Notes: a model not told the origin generated them from the sequence alone. A stretch of 64,000 nucleotides of DNA from Bin5 sp034428435 (GCA_034428435.1 DAOUHY010000288.1:1-64000); one strand, 5' to 3'; numbered from the stretch's first letter, positions 45,111 through 55,242 are shown. Numbers and translations are program-made.

Positions 45111-47372
45111 TCACGAGGGCCTTGGCGGAAGCTCTTCAGAACCCGCAAATGCATCCAGCACATTCTGGGTTATGCGTGATACGTTATTGTCGTAGTCATT
45201 GTGGGACAGACTGGCGCACCAACAGATCGACCCAACCGAGAAGACGGCCCCACGGTTGGGAGTTTCGAAGTAGACCATGTCGGCGCGCACAGTCGGCCAG
45301 TCTCGTCCCAAAAGGCTGCTGTCGGCCTGAAGGAAGTCCTCGATTACTGGATTGATGGACGGCCCGTGGCCGCTGGAGGAGGCCAACAGGAGCGCGTGGT
45401 GTGGTGTGCCCAGACCGTAGTCGATGCGATCCAACTCATCGCCGGCCGCGCCGTTATAGATCAGTCCAGAATCGCCGATAGTTTCGTCTGCCGCGATTCC
45501 CTCAAAAATGAAAGCCGCCCGCTCGTCAAAGCTGCCGGGCTGCCGCGTGTAACCGGGCGCCGGATCGCCCCAACCCTGGGCGGTAAAGCCGATGCCGGCA
45601 ACCTGGTTGGGCGGTTTGCCGCGGTGGCGCCAGAGCCCTCCCAGCTCTCCGGTCGTACTGTGGCAGCATTCGCCGGGCGCGGAGTTCCACGCGCGCGTAC
45701 CGCCCATGCCGCGCCGTACTTCGATGACGTGAGGCCGCTCCGGATCGACACTGGTAACCCAGTAGAAGCCATTTCCTCCCAGGTAGGCCAGCCGCCCGCC
45801 AAGGGCCAGAAAGTCCTCCAGCGCTGCCAACATCTGCGTGGTCCAGTATTCGGGGTGCGTACCTGTGACTAGGACTTTGTAGCGGGCCAGGAGTTCCAGC
45901 CCGTCCTTGTGCAGGTCCTCGTCGGCGGCGACATCATAGGTGTAATTCCTGTGTTCGAGCCAGTCGATCAGGTATAGATCGGCGCCCAGATTGCGCGGGC
46001 CGCCGGTCAAGATGTGGCGGTACTTAGGACGCATATTCACGAGAGGGCGCAGGCCGGAAGAGTAGCAGCAGCCGCTGCTATCGGAGTGTCTGTCATACAG
46101 CGACATCGCGAATTCGGGGTGCTCTGCGAGGTAGATATCTAGCTGGTCTAAATTGACTTCTCCATCGGGCAGGTCGGCAAAGAGAGCATGAGCGGCATCC
46201 ATGCGGTCATTGGCGTAGGCCAGATAGGTGAAGGTAGGGACGAGGAAGAGGATCGGGCCGTTGGTGGCGTCGCGTGGAGGGCGAACTATGAAGGGGATGT
46301 GGTCTTCGACCTCATCTCCATCCAAACGTGCGGCGTAGATGCCGCTGCGTAGTCCCACAGGTATTGTCAGCTCAAAGTCTGGTTGCCAACCTGCGTTCTC
46401 AAGATCATCCTTGTGGAAATGGATAGCTGCGTACTCGTGAGGAGCGTGCGTGTGATCGGCTTCGGTGGACGTCCAGTTGCGGCCTGTCACAGCGCGAGTG
46501 GGCATGTTGACTGCGGTGCCATGCAACCGGTTGGGACTGGAGTCGGTTACTTTCGCCGAAGACTGATCTTTCGAAAAGTCCCAGGACGCGACCAGGTCGG
46601 CTCCGGCAACTCCCTCTGGAGAAAAGTCTCGTTTTAGGAGCTTAATTTCGCCAGGAGTGAGTGCTCGGTTGAAAAGGCGGGGGCTATCGATCTTGCCGTT
46701 GAAAAGTCCTTGCGCTGACCGCGTGCCGGATGGTACCGTCTCAAGGCTTGTGGCCGCCATGAGTAGGGGCTGGCTGTTGCGGCAGGAAACGCGGGCTTGA
46801 AGTGTCTCTACAAGAGCTACGGAAGAAGTGTCGGCAGGCCAATCGGCGACGGGCCATTGGAAGAGGCCCAGCCTCCTTGTCTCGCTATTGAATGAGGCAG
46901 CGACGAAATACCATTCTCGTGCCCTCATCATGCGACCTGCACTGAAGCTGTAGGTGGCGCCGCCTTCGCCCAACCATAGCTCAAGTGCCCCCGCCTCACC
47001 AATTGCGAGACTGATGCCGCCCATGTCATCGGACCACTTACTCAAGAGACCTTGAGTCTCTCCGATTTCAGGTGTCGTCGGCCAGATCCAAGCCTGGAGG
47101 GTGAAGCTGGTCAACTCACTCAGCAATTCGTCGTCCGATACGAAGACATAGGAACCTGCGCGGGCGATCTGCCGGCGGCCGGGCCTGCGACGGTCGGCTT
47201 CGGTCTCTACAAGCTCTTCTTTGAATCCTGGGCCGGCGGGGTTCTGATCACCGTGAATCAGGCGAACTAAGTTCGAGCTGTAGCTCGGCAGATCTGTACT
47301 CACCATGAAGCGAATTCGTTCGCCAGGAGCGACGCTCAGTTTGTCGGTGTATCCTGTCAACTCGGCAGTCAT
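45111..47372 (-). CDS. N,N-dimethylformamidase-like large subunit with LamG-type insert
   Basis: Resembles the large (beta) subunit of N,N-dimethylformamidase, which hydrolyses dimethylformamide or related amides with a tyrosine/glutamate-bound iron. Length is 753 residues from the ATG at 47372 (GGGGGCTGAAA upstream), close to the known 762. The N-terminal beta domain begins GYTDKLSVAPGERIRF; a LamG/concanavalin-like part spans about residues 80-290 (LTSFTLQAWIWP); the amidase-like C-terminal half carries FLVPTFTYLAYAND and TGTHPEYWT, candidate metal-ligand regions. The small subunit is not visible nearby. The natural substrate is uncertain. Confidence 0.82.
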   Translation of the reverse strand: MTAELTGYTDKLSVAPGERIRFMVSTDLPSYSSNLVRLIHGDQNPAGPGFKEELVETEADRRRPGRRQIARAGSYVFVSDDELLSELTSFTLQAWIWPTTPEIGETQGLLSKWSDDMGGISLAIGEAGALELWLGEGGATYSFSAGRMMRAREWYFVAASFNSETRRLGLFQWPVADWPADTSSVALVETLQARVSCRNSQPLLMAATSLETVPSGTRSAQGLFNGKIDSPRLFNRALTPGEIKLLKRDFSPEGVAGADLVASWDFSKDQSSAKVTDSSPNRLHGTAVNMPTRAVTGRNWTSTEADHTHAPHEYAAIHFHKDDLENAGWQPDFELTIPVGLRSGIYAARLDGDEVEDHIPFIVRPPRDATNGPILFLVPTFTYLAYANDRMDAAHALFADLPDGEVNLDQLDIYLAEHPEFAMSLYDRHSDSSGCCYSSGLRPLVNMRPKYRHILTGGPRNLGADLYLIDWLEHRNYTYDVAADEDLHKDGLELLARYKVLVTGTHPEYWTTQMLAALEDFLALGGRLAYLGGNGFYWVTSVDPERPHVIEVRRGMGGTRAWNSAPGECCHSTTGELGGLWRHRGKPPNQVAGIGFTAQGWGDPAPGYTRQPGSFDERAAFIFEGIAADETIGDSGLIYNGAAGDELDRIDYGLGTPHHALLLASSSGHGPSINPVIEDFLQADSSLLGRDWPTVRADMVYFETPNRGAVFSVGSICWCASLSHNDYDNNVSRITQNVLDAFAGSEELPPRPS

Positions 47373-48156
47373 TTTCAGCCCCCGTTTGACTTGACCAATC
47401 GTAAACTGCTTCGACCCTTCGTAATCCTTGGGCAGTTCGGGAATCCTGGTCTTTGTGGCACTGCAACTACCCAACCGTCTGCTTCAGGGCAAATTTAGCA
47501 CAGTCAGCCGCGCCATTCAAGGTGGTTTTGGGAGGGAGGATACAGAAAGAGTCGACACACCTCATCTACAATGGGAGCAAATGGCGGCGGGAAGACTTCC
47601 GGATCTGATAAGCCGCTGTGAAGGCAAAGAAGACGGGGATGAAACGTCTCAAATGGTGCTTTCGAAGTCCAGCTTGGGTACTGCATTGTATTGAATTGCG
47701 TGGTTTTTCCCGGATGCAGTAGCAGCGTGGATCTGTCTGCGCAATTGTACCGGAGCAAGTTGCATTTCCAGAGGTGTGGAGACCTTCGCAGCCGATTTCA
47801 ATTTCCATGCAACAGTGGATTTGTGTTAATGTAGAATAGTGACTGGGTTGGGCAAAACTTTTGCAAGGTTTTCACTGCGAACCATTCTCGAGCCGGTATA
47901 ACAGTCAGTCCGAGTTGCACGCGTAGCTGTGAACTGCGGCCGAGTCACTTAGCATAGTGGGACTCACAATGGGGTGAGATTCTGGGGAGCGGTCTGCAAG
48001 AGGTCGTCCAAAAATCAAGACGGACTGTTGGAGTCGGGCCGAGAGTCCTTTTTCGGAATTATGCGTTAGTCTGTCGGTTCAGGTCTTTCGGCAAGACCTA
48101 CCAGCGACGGGAAGAAGTGACGCGGAAGTATCCTGGAGAGGAACGCGGACCAACAA
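47373..48156. other. Intergenic region between DMFase-like gene and copA
   Basis: About 780 bp separating divergently transcribed genes, so both promoters should be here. TAGAAT at about 47832-47837 could be a -10 element toward copA, but no good -35 is placed. No small gene is supported. Confidence 0.3.
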
Positions 48157-50781
48157 ATGAACGAGACGAAAAAACTCACCGTCCCAGTCATTGGGATGAC
48201 CTGTCTCGGTTGCGCGGCTTCGGTAGAGGTCAGCAGCAAGAAAGCTGAGGGCATAGAAGACGCTTCTGTCAACTTCGCCAGCGAGCGGCTGACGCTGTCC
48301 CTCAGTGCGAATCAACTGCCGGCCAATGAAGTGCTGTCTGAAGTCCGCCAACAGGTCAAGCGCGCCGGATATAAAATCCCAACGCTAACTCTATCTCTGC
48401 CGATTATCGGCATGTCATGCACAGCCTGTGCGAGTGCAATCGAGAAGGCCATAGGAGAGGTTGACGGCGTGGTATATGCCAGCGTCAACTTTGCCGCGGA
48501 GCAGGCAAGTGTCGAGTATGTGAGCGGGTTGGGCTCACGCGGACCTATTGTGGAGGCCATCCGCAAGGCAGGATACGATACAGTTGCCGCGGCCTCACCA
48601 TCGCCCCAGGCGCCTCCTGCTGTCGGTGCACCCAGCCCTGCCGACGCCCCAGTCGCATTGAGCGACGTCCGTCCGGTTCCCACTCGGGTGTCACCTCAAG
48701 TTAAGGAAGAGACTGAAGAGGATGCCGAGGCGGCGGCACGCGCGGCCGCAAGTCGTCATGAGTTCGTTCGACTGCTGGTGGGCATCGTCTTCTCGCTTCC
48801 GTTGCTGACGATCAGTATGGGGCGGGACTTTGGTCTCTTGGGCACTTGGGCGCATAGTGGCTGGGTGAACTGGTTGCTCTTCCTGCTGGCTACGCCTGTG
48901 CAGTTCTTCGTGGGCTGGGACTACTACGTTGGCGCGATTAAGAGCCTTCGCAATCGCAGCGCCAACATGGATGTTCTGGTGGCAATGGGCACGACGGTCG
49001 CATACGCATTTAGCTTGGCCGTGCTGGCAGCCCAGACCGTCGGCAGCAGCTTACTTGGGGGACATGTCTATTTCGAGACTTCGGCCGTCATTATCACGCT
49101 AATCGTTCTCGGTAAGTTGCTGGAGGCGAGAGCGAAAGGCCGAACGAGCGCAGCAATCAAGGAGTTGATGGGGCTGCAGAGCCGAACGGCGCGAGTATTG
49201 CGCGAAGGGGAGGAAATCGACATCCCGGTTGAAGAGGTCATGGTCGGCGACATGGTCGTGGTCCGACCGGGCGAGAAGATTCCGGTAGACGGCATGGTGG
49301 TATCAGGGGAGTCTAGCGTCGACGAGAGCATGTTTACAGGAGAAAGCATGCCGGTGGAGAAGGCATCCGGACACCATGTCTTCGGAGCAACGCTGAATGG
49401 ACGCGGCCTTCTGGGAATCGAGGCTACGAAAGTTGGCCGGGAAACGGCGCTGGCCCAGATTATCAGGCTGGTGGAAGAGGCCCAAGGAAGCAAGGCGCCC
49501 ATTCAGAGGGTCGTAGACCAGGTTGCAGCCTACTTTGTGCCGGCGGTGATTGGCTTCGCCGGCGTGACGTTTGTCGTGTGGATGTTTGCGGGCGCCGGTT
49601 TTGTAGCGGCTCTGCTACGCGTGGTGGCGGTGCTGGTTATCGCCTGTCCGTGCGCGATGGGACTGGCTACGCCAACATCCATAATAGTAGGCATCGGCAA
49701 GGGCGCGGGCGCAGGCATTCTGTTTAAGAACAGCGTTGCTCTGGAATACACTCAGAAGCTGACGGCAGTTCTGTTGGACAAGACAGGAACGATTACCCAA
49801 GGTGAGCCGGCTGTCACCGACCTGGTCGTTAGTCAGGGTTTCCCTGCAATCGGTTCTGGCGGAACTCATGCCCAGCAGTTGCCTGTTGCAGTTGAACGGA
49901 CTGACCTGCTGCGGCTTGCCGCCTCGGCAGAAAGGGGATCAGAACATCCTCTCGGCGAGGCAATCGTACGTGCGGCGCACGCCAGTGGGTTGGAACTGGC
50001 CGAACCCGCACACTTTGAGGCGCTGGCCGGTCACGGGATCGCAGCGGAGGTTGAGGAAAAGCAGGTTCTGCTTGGCAACTTGCGGCTTATGGAACGCGAA
50101 CAGGTCGACCTGAACGGCCTTGTGCCCCAGTATGAAGAACTGCAGGCAGAAGCCAAGTCGGCGATCTGGCTGGCCGTGGATGGGCAGGCGGCGGCATTGA
50201 TTGCGGTTGCCGACACGGTGAAGGAGGGCTCCAGAGAGGCTGTTACCTCACTACGCAAAATGGGCCTCACGGTGGCGATGTTGACCGGTGACAACCAGGC
50301 GACCGCCGATGCAATAGCAAGGGAAGTAGGCATCAACCGTGTGATGGCAGAACTGTTGCCCGGTCAGAAAGTCGACCAGGTCAAGGTGATGCAGGAAGAA
50401 GGATTCAGGGTCGCGATGCTCGGTGACGGCATCAACGATGCGCCCGCCCTGGCACAGGCAGATGTCGGCATTGCCATCGGTGCCGGGACCGACGTGGCAA
50501 TGGAGGCGGCAGACGTCACCCTCATCCGGGGCGACTTGCGCAGCGTACCCCAGGCGATTGTACTGTCGCAGGCAACGATGCGAAATATCAGACAGAATCT
50601 CACCTGGGCCTTTGGCTACAATGTCGCTCTGCTTCCGATTGCCGCCGGTGTCCTGGCGCCATTTGTATGGGCGCCGCCATTCTTGCAGCAGCTTCATCCC
50701 ATTCTTGCGGCTGCTGCGATGGCCTTCTCTAGTGTCAGCGTCGTCGTCAATGCGCTGCGCCTCCGCCAGCTCCAGTTGTAA
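48157..50781 (+). CDS. copA: Copper-translocating P-type ATPase
   Basis: Cu(I)-exporting P1B-type ATPase, 874 residues. Two N-terminal heavy-metal domains carry C16-LG-C19 (GMTCLGC) and C88-TA-C91 (GMSCTAC). They are followed by eight membrane helices with the transport motif CPC at 497-499, the TGES loop in FTGESMP, the phosphorylation site DKTGT at Asp541, HP at His597 in SEHPLGEA and the hinge GDGINDAP. The N-terminal CPC-type signature and both CxxC sites indicate copper or silver. It is followed after 5 bp by ccmF, linking copper handling to cytochrome assembly. Confidence 0.96.
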   Translation: MNETKKLTVPVIGMTCLGCAASVEVSSKKAEGIEDASVNFASERLTLSLSANQLPANEVLSEVRQQVKRAGYKIPTLTLSLPIIGMSCTACASAIEKAIGEVDGVVYASVNFAAEQASVEYVSGLGSRGPIVEAIRKAGYDTVAAASPSPQAPPAVGAPSPADAPVALSDVRPVPTRVSPQVKEETEEDAEAAARAAASRHEFVRLLVGIVFSLPLLTISMGRDFGLLGTWAHSGWVNWLLFLLATPVQFFVGWDYYVGAIKSLRNRSANMDVLVAMGTTVAYAFSLAVLAAQTVGSSLLGGHVYFETSAVIITLIVLGKLLEARAKGRTSAAIKELMGLQSRTARVLREGEEIDIPVEEVMVGDMVVVRPGEKIPVDGMVVSGESSVDESMFTGESMPVEKASGHHVFGATLNGRGLLGIEATKVGRETALAQIIRLVEEAQGSKAPIQRVVDQVAAYFVPAVIGFAGVTFVVWMFAGAGFVAALLRVVAVLVIACPCAMGLATPTSIIVGIGKGAGAGILFKNSVALEYTQKLTAVLLDKTGTITQGEPAVTDLVVSQGFPAIGSGGTHAQQLPVAVERTDLLRLAASAERGSEHPLGEAIVRAAHASGLELAEPAHFEALAGHGIAAEVEEKQVLLGNLRLMEREQVDLNGLVPQYEELQAEAKSAIWLAVDGQAAALIAVADTVKEGSREAVTSLRKMGLTVAMLTGDNQATADAIAREVGINRVMAELLPGQKVDQVKVMQEEGFRVAMLGDGINDAPALAQADVGIAIGAGTDVAMEAADVTLIRGDLRSVPQAIVLSQATMRNIRQNLTWAFGYNVALLPIAAGVLAPFVWAPPFLQQLHPILAAAAMAFSSVSVVVNALRLRQLQL

Positions 50782-50786
50782 CGGCG

Positions 50787-52877
50787 ATGATATTCGATTT
50801 CGCTTATTTGTCTCTGGTGCTGGCCCTGATCCTATGTGCCTTCGGGATGGCCGCAGGGTTTTGGGGGGGACGGCTGGACTCACGCAAGGCCGCACGGAGC
50901 TCCGCAAATTCAGCGTACCAAGGAAATGCCGAGATCTCTTCGGGGGCGGCATGGGGTGACAGGCTCACGGAGAGTAGCTTTCACTCCATCTATGCGGTTT
51001 GCGGACTCGTTGGTATCGCGGCCGTCATCCTGTGGTACGGTTTGTTGACGGACCAGTTCCAGATTGCCTATATCTGGAACAGCTCGGAGCGAACTCTTCC
51101 AACCTTCTACAAGTTTGCCGCGATCTGGGGCGGCCAAGCCGGTAGTCTCCTTTTCTGGACACTCCTGCTCGGCCTGTTCAGCACGGCGTCGGCGGTGACA
51201 TTTCGAACGAGCCAGCGCACGCTGATGCCCTATGTCAATGGTACTCTGCTGGCTTCGCTCCTGTTCTTCCTCATCCTGCTGGTCTTCAGCGCAAATCCCT
51301 TTGAACAAATCGGCCTGGTGCCGGGCGATGGGCGCGGTCTGAACCCCTTGCTCCAGAACTACTGGATGGTGATCCACCCGGTCATGCTCTACCTCGGTTG
51401 GGTTGGACTCAGTGTTCCTTTTGCATTTGCGGTGGCCGCCCTCCTGAGCAAACGCCTGGACCGGCGCTGGGTGCGGACTGTGCGCCGCTGGACGCTTATC
51501 CCGTGGATGTTTCTCTCGGCCGGCATCATCATGGGCAGCCAGTGGGCGTACATGGAGTTGGGTTGGGGTGGCTACTGGGCATGGGACCCGGTGGAAAACG
51601 CCAGTTTCCTGCCGTGGCTGACCGCGACAGCATTCCTGCATAGTGTCATCATCCAGGAGCAGCGCGGCATTCTCAAGGTGTGGAACGTCACACTGATCTG
51701 GCTGACATTTACCCTGGTCATCCTGGGCACTTTCACGACCCGCAGCGGTATTCTCAGCAGCGTTCACAGTTTCGCGCAGAGCCCCGTGGGGCCATATTTC
51801 CTCGTCTTTCTGGCCGTCACCACGGTTGGATTCCTCCTGCTGCTCTTTAAGAGGATACCCTATCTGCAGGGCGAGAATGAGATCGACTCGATTTCGAGCA
51901 GAGAAGGGGCATTTCTGGCCAATAACTGGCTGTTTGCAGGCATCGCGTTTGTCGTGCTATGGGGTACCTTCTACCCCATGTTCAGCGAGATTTTGACCGG
52001 TGAGCGCATATCGGTTGCGGCGCCTTGGTTCAACCGGGTAGCGGGTCCGCTCTTCCTTCTGCTGTTCGTTCTGATGGGCGTAGGTCCTCTGCTTGGCTGG
52101 CGGCGAACGGGTACGAAGGCGTTACGTCGGCAATTCACTTGGCCGGTCGCGGCGGCGCTGATCTCGATTCCCTTTCTCCTTTTCACCAGCCGGAACATAT
52201 TTCCAGTCGTCGGGTTCGCCGTCTGCATCTTCGTCGCAGCGACGATTGTACAGGAGTTTGTGCGTGGGGCAATTGCGCGGCGGCGCTCAAGGGGCGAGCC
52301 GGTGGCCTCCGCACTGTGGGGGTTGATTCGACGCAACGGTCGCCGCTACGGCGGATACGTCATTCATTTTGGCATCGTGCTGATAGGGGTTGCCATTATC
52401 GGAAACGAGTTCTATCAATCGACGACGCACGTCACATTGGCCGAAGGCGATGCTGTTGAGCTGTCCGGCTATTCGCTGAAATACGTCGCACTCGAATCGA
52501 AGCAACAGAGCAACCATACAGAGATCAGAGCCAATCTTCAGGTCTCTGATGCTGAATCCGGACGGGTCCTGGCGAAGATCTTTCCCCGCCGAAACATATA
52601 TGACAAGTCTCCCGACCAGCCTACCAGCGAGGTCGGGCTGCGTATGACGCCAGCTGAAGATGTCTATGTGATTCTCAACGGTTGGGAAGGCGACGGTAGC
52701 AGTGCTACGTTCACAATCTATGTCAATCCGCTCACGATGTGGATGTGGGTGGGCGGACTGCTCGTCGTGCTGGGCACCGTCGTTTGCGTCTGGCCCCATC
52801 CACAGCCGGCCCGGTCCTCGCGCGAAGCGACGTCCCCGTTTCCCGGCGAAGCAGCTGCAGGTCCGGCGTCGGCTTGA
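50787..52877 (+). CDS. ccmF: Cytochrome c-type biogenesis protein CcmF
   Basis: Membrane heme-lyase component of system I cytochrome c maturation, which attaches heme to apocytochrome c CXXCH motifs. The 696-residue protein is multi-pass. The tryptophan-rich heme-binding motif of the family is present (GWGGYWAWDPVENASFLPW), followed by SVHSFAQSPVG and the C-terminal periplasmic domain with a final helix. It starts 5 bp after copA. ccmE, ccmC, ccmH and ccmG are not in the window. Confidence 0.95.
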   Translation: MIFDFAYLSLVLALILCAFGMAAGFWGGRLDSRKAARSSANSAYQGNAEISSGAAWGDRLTESSFHSIYAVCGLVGIAAVILWYGLLTDQFQIAYIWNSSERTLPTFYKFAAIWGGQAGSLLFWTLLLGLFSTASAVTFRTSQRTLMPYVNGTLLASLLFFLILLVFSANPFEQIGLVPGDGRGLNPLLQNYWMVIHPVMLYLGWVGLSVPFAFAVAALLSKRLDRRWVRTVRRWTLIPWMFLSAGIIMGSQWAYMELGWGGYWAWDPVENASFLPWLTATAFLHSVIIQEQRGILKVWNVTLIWLTFTLVILGTFTTRSGILSSVHSFAQSPVGPYFLVFLAVTTVGFLLLLFKRIPYLQGENEIDSISSREGAFLANNWLFAGIAFVVLWGTFYPMFSEILTGERISVAAPWFNRVAGPLFLLLFVLMGVGPLLGWRRTGTKALRRQFTWPVAAALISIPFLLFTSRNIFPVVGFAVCIFVAATIVQEFVRGAIARRRSRGEPVASALWGLIRRNGRRYGGYVIHFGIVLIGVAIIGNEFYQSTTHVTLAEGDAVELSGYSLKYVALESKQQSNHTEIRANLQVSDAESGRVLAKIFPRRNIYDKSPDQPTSEVGLRMTPAEDVYVILNGWEGDGSSATFTIYVNPLTMWMWVGGLLVVLGTVVCVWPHPQPARSSREATSPFPGEAAAGPASA

Positions 52878-52998
52878 TGGCGAGGTGTCCTCACTGTACT
52901 GCCGCTAGTCCGTTCGCAGTTCTACATCCAGGTATCGAAAAGTTGGCAAGAGACACAGCCCTAAACAGGCACTACCGCGTAGGCGTCCTCGCAAAACA

Positions 52999-53400
52999 AT
53001 GTGGGTAACAATTGCACTGATCAGCCTGCTTAGCATCCCAGCAGTAGGCTATGTCATCTTGCCTCTGTTTGGTCGGACGCGCCCGGTTGTCTCGGCTGAA
53101 GGAGAGGAGCTGGCCGACCTGATAACGCGCAAGGAAGTCGCACTGGAAGCGATCCGAGAGCTTGAATTCGATCACGGGGTCGGAAAGATCGAGGACGCCG
53201 ACTTTGAGCGATTCAACCGGATACTGCGGCTTCGGGCGATCAGGCTGATTGAACGAATCGAGGCTGAGTTCGGGGAACCCGATGGATTGGGCCCGGACAC
53301 AGTCCGGCTGGATGAACGGTTGGAGCTTGAAATCTCCAGAAGGCGCAGGGTAGAGGAACAGTTCCCGAATGAAGGCGGCAGTAGTTTTCCGCAAGAATGA
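52999..53400 (+). CDS. CcmI-like cytochrome c biogenesis membrane protein
   Basis: Short protein, 133 residues: one N-terminal membrane helix (residues 3-24) then a charged coil with ADLITRKEVALEAIRELEFD and DADFERFNRI, which matches the N-terminal coil of CcmI/CycH-like proteins that follow ccmF in several phyla. The TPR domain of full CcmI is absent. It probably helps present apocytochrome to CcmF. Its 3' end overlaps the zinc dehydrogenase gene by 32 bp, so it is part of the same transcript. Confidence 0.7.
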   Translation: MWVTIALISLLSIPAVGYVILPLFGRTRPVVSAEGEELADLITRKEVALEAIRELEFDHGVGKIEDADFERFNRILRLRAIRLIERIEAEFGEPDGLGPDTVRLDERLELEISRRRRVEEQFPNEGGSSFPQE

Positions 53401-54406
53401 CATCCGAATAGCCGAAGTGCCGCGGCCCAAAGCCGGCATCGGAGAGGTCGTCGTAAAGGTTAGGGCGTCCGGCATCTGCGCCACCGACGTCAAAATCCTG
53501 GGCGGCGCCGGGATCCCCGCCGACCTGCCGGCAATACTGGGCCATGAAGTGGCCGGAACAGTTGATGAGGTCGGACCGGGCACCGAAGAATGTTTACTGC
53601 ACATCGGGCAGCGCGTCGCTGTCTATCCCATCGCAGCATGCGGCGAATGTCTGTATTGCCGTCAGGGACGAAACAGTCTATGTCTGCACGAGCACGGCCT
53701 GGGACATGGCGACGACGGCGGATTCGCGGAATACGTGAGGATCCCTGCCGAGGTTGTACGTCTTGGCGGCGTAATAGACATCGGTGACATGCCGTTCGAC
53801 CTGGCGGCCATGATAGAGCCGACCTCCTGTTGCATCGCAGCCGCCGACCAGTGCGGGACGAAAGCCGGAGATACGGTCGTTGTGGTCGGCGTGGGTCCGC
53901 TGGGCCTACTCCATACAGTTGTCTCGACGGCACTGGGCGCCAGCGTTGTCTGTGTGGATGTCAACGAGGACCGGCTAGCCACGGCAAGGAGCTTGGGCGC
54001 GAAGCGTTCTATCAACCCTGAAAACGAAGATGTGCAAGAGGTTGTACGCCAAATGACCGGTGTAGGAGCCGACGTTGTTATCGCGGCCGTCGGCCTCCCG
54101 CATGTAATGGAGAACTACCTCCCCCTGGTTCGAAACGGCGGTGTCTTCAACATCTTTGGCGGTACACCGCGCGGGGAGATGATGACGGTTGATCCTCGCT
54201 GGATCCACTACGGTGAGGTCGTATTGACCGGGACGTTTGCCTCGTCGGTGAACCATTTCCGCCGCGCATTCAGCTTCGTACGAGATCATGCACAGGATAT
54301 CGAGGCCGTGATTTCATCCCGATGCGAGCTGGATGACATATTGGCAGCGGTTCGGCGTGTCCGGAACGGTGAGGGGACAAAGTCGGTTCTACTGTTTCCG
54401 GAGTGA
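53369..54406 (+). CDS. Zinc-dependent medium-chain dehydrogenase (threonine/sorbitol dehydrogenase type)
   Basis: NAD(P)-linked alcohol or polyol dehydrogenase, 345 residues, of the medium-chain family. Catalytic zinc ligands Cys37 and His59-Glu60 (GICATD and GHEVAGTV) and the structural zinc cysteines C91, C94, C97 and C105 (CGECLYCRQGRNSLC) are complete. The Rossmann glycines are in VVGVGPLGLLH. Sorbitol, threonine and galactitol dehydrogenases all have this layout, so the substrate is open. It overlaps the CcmI-like gene and is followed by a metallo-beta-lactamase-like gene. Confidence 0.92.
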   Translation: MKAAVVFRKNDIRIAEVPRPKAGIGEVVVKVRASGICATDVKILGGAGIPADLPAILGHEVAGTVDEVGPGTEECLLHIGQRVAVYPIAACGECLYCRQGRNSLCLHEHGLGHGDDGGFAEYVRIPAEVVRLGGVIDIGDMPFDLAAMIEPTSCCIAAADQCGTKAGDTVVVVGVGPLGLLHTVVSTALGASVVCVDVNEDRLATARSLGAKRSINPENEDVQEVVRQMTGVGADVVIAAVGLPHVMENYLPLVRNGGVFNIFGGTPRGEMMTVDPRWIHYGEVVLTGTFASSVNHFRRAFSFVRDHAQDIEAVISSRCELDDILAAVRRVRNGEGTKSVLLFPE

Positions 54407-54440
54407 TTCCAACTGCACAACCACGTTTGAGGGAGGTTGA

Positions 54441-55172
54441 ATGAAGATCAAGTGGTATGCACACGCGTGTCTGCGAATTGAAGGCGACGGCGTCAGCATC
54501 ATAACCGACCCCTACACGCCCCATAAGTCCGGATTTGCCGCGGTCACCGAGACGGCCGACATCGTCGTTCGCAGTTCAGATGACGACTCCGCCCACGCCA
54601 ACGCCGAAATGATCCCAGGGGACCCGGAGGTAGTGACGGCCACACATATACTGACATTCGAAGGCGCAGATGGTAACGACTCACCCGCGGAACCCCAAGT
54701 TGGCCGAGACGGTTCGACTTTCCTAACCCGGGCAGGTGTCAGATTTAAAGCCATTCCGGCGATGGAATCGATGCGTGTGAAGCTGCAGCCGCGTGACAAC
54801 GCGATGTACTGCTTTGAAGTCGAGGGCATCCGAGTTGTTCATTTCGGCGACGCGGGCAATCGCCTGGAGGCGTGGCAGCTTGATCGAATCGGAGACGTCG
54901 ACCTGGCCATCGTCCCCACCGGCGGTCCGCCCACCATTGAGCTGGCAGACCTGCACGACGCCCTCGAAATCCTGCGTCCCGCGGTGACGATCCCGATGCA
55001 CTACGAACTGCCCGGATGTAAGTTCCCCACGATGGCAGACGTGAAAGAGTTCACGCACCGATACCCGCCGTCGAGTGTCCGGTGGGCTGACGCCCCAGAA
55101 GTGATGCTCACGAAGGCTACTCTGCCTGGAGAACCGCAGGTATGGGTGCTGCAAGCCACTACGGCAGGATAG
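54441..55172 (+). CDS. Metallo-beta-lactamase fold protein with degenerate metal motif
   Basis: The fold resembles UPF0173/UlaG-like metal-dependent hydrolases: the N-terminus KIKWYAHACLRIEGDG and ITDPYTP is typical, as are GDAGN and the C-terminal PMHYE. The first metal-binding motif, normally HxHxDH near residue 46, reads SSDDDSAHAN (residues 45-54), so only His52 of the motif remains. Either it uses a different metal set or has lost catalysis. RBS GGGAGG precedes the ATG at 54441. Confidence 0.8.
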   Translation: MKIKWYAHACLRIEGDGVSIITDPYTPHKSGFAAVTETADIVVRSSDDDSAHANAEMIPGDPEVVTATHILTFEGADGNDSPAEPQVGRDGSTFLTRAGVRFKAIPAMESMRVKLQPRDNAMYCFEVEGIRVVHFGDAGNRLEAWQLDRIGDVDLAIVPTGGPPTIELADLHDALEILRPAVTIPMHYELPGCKFPTMADVKEFTHRYPPSSVRWADAPEVMLTKATLPGEPQVWVLQATTAG

Positions 55173-55242
55173 CCATACCGCAGGGGTCAACCTCCAAGTC
55201 CGGCCGCTGCGAAATTGGCAGCGGCTGCTGACCCTCGCTCTG

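Noticed and set aside
53490..53933. Antisense open frame within the zinc dehydrogenase gene
   Set aside because: High GC with Arg/Pro-rich composition typical of shadow frames; the sense gene is clear.
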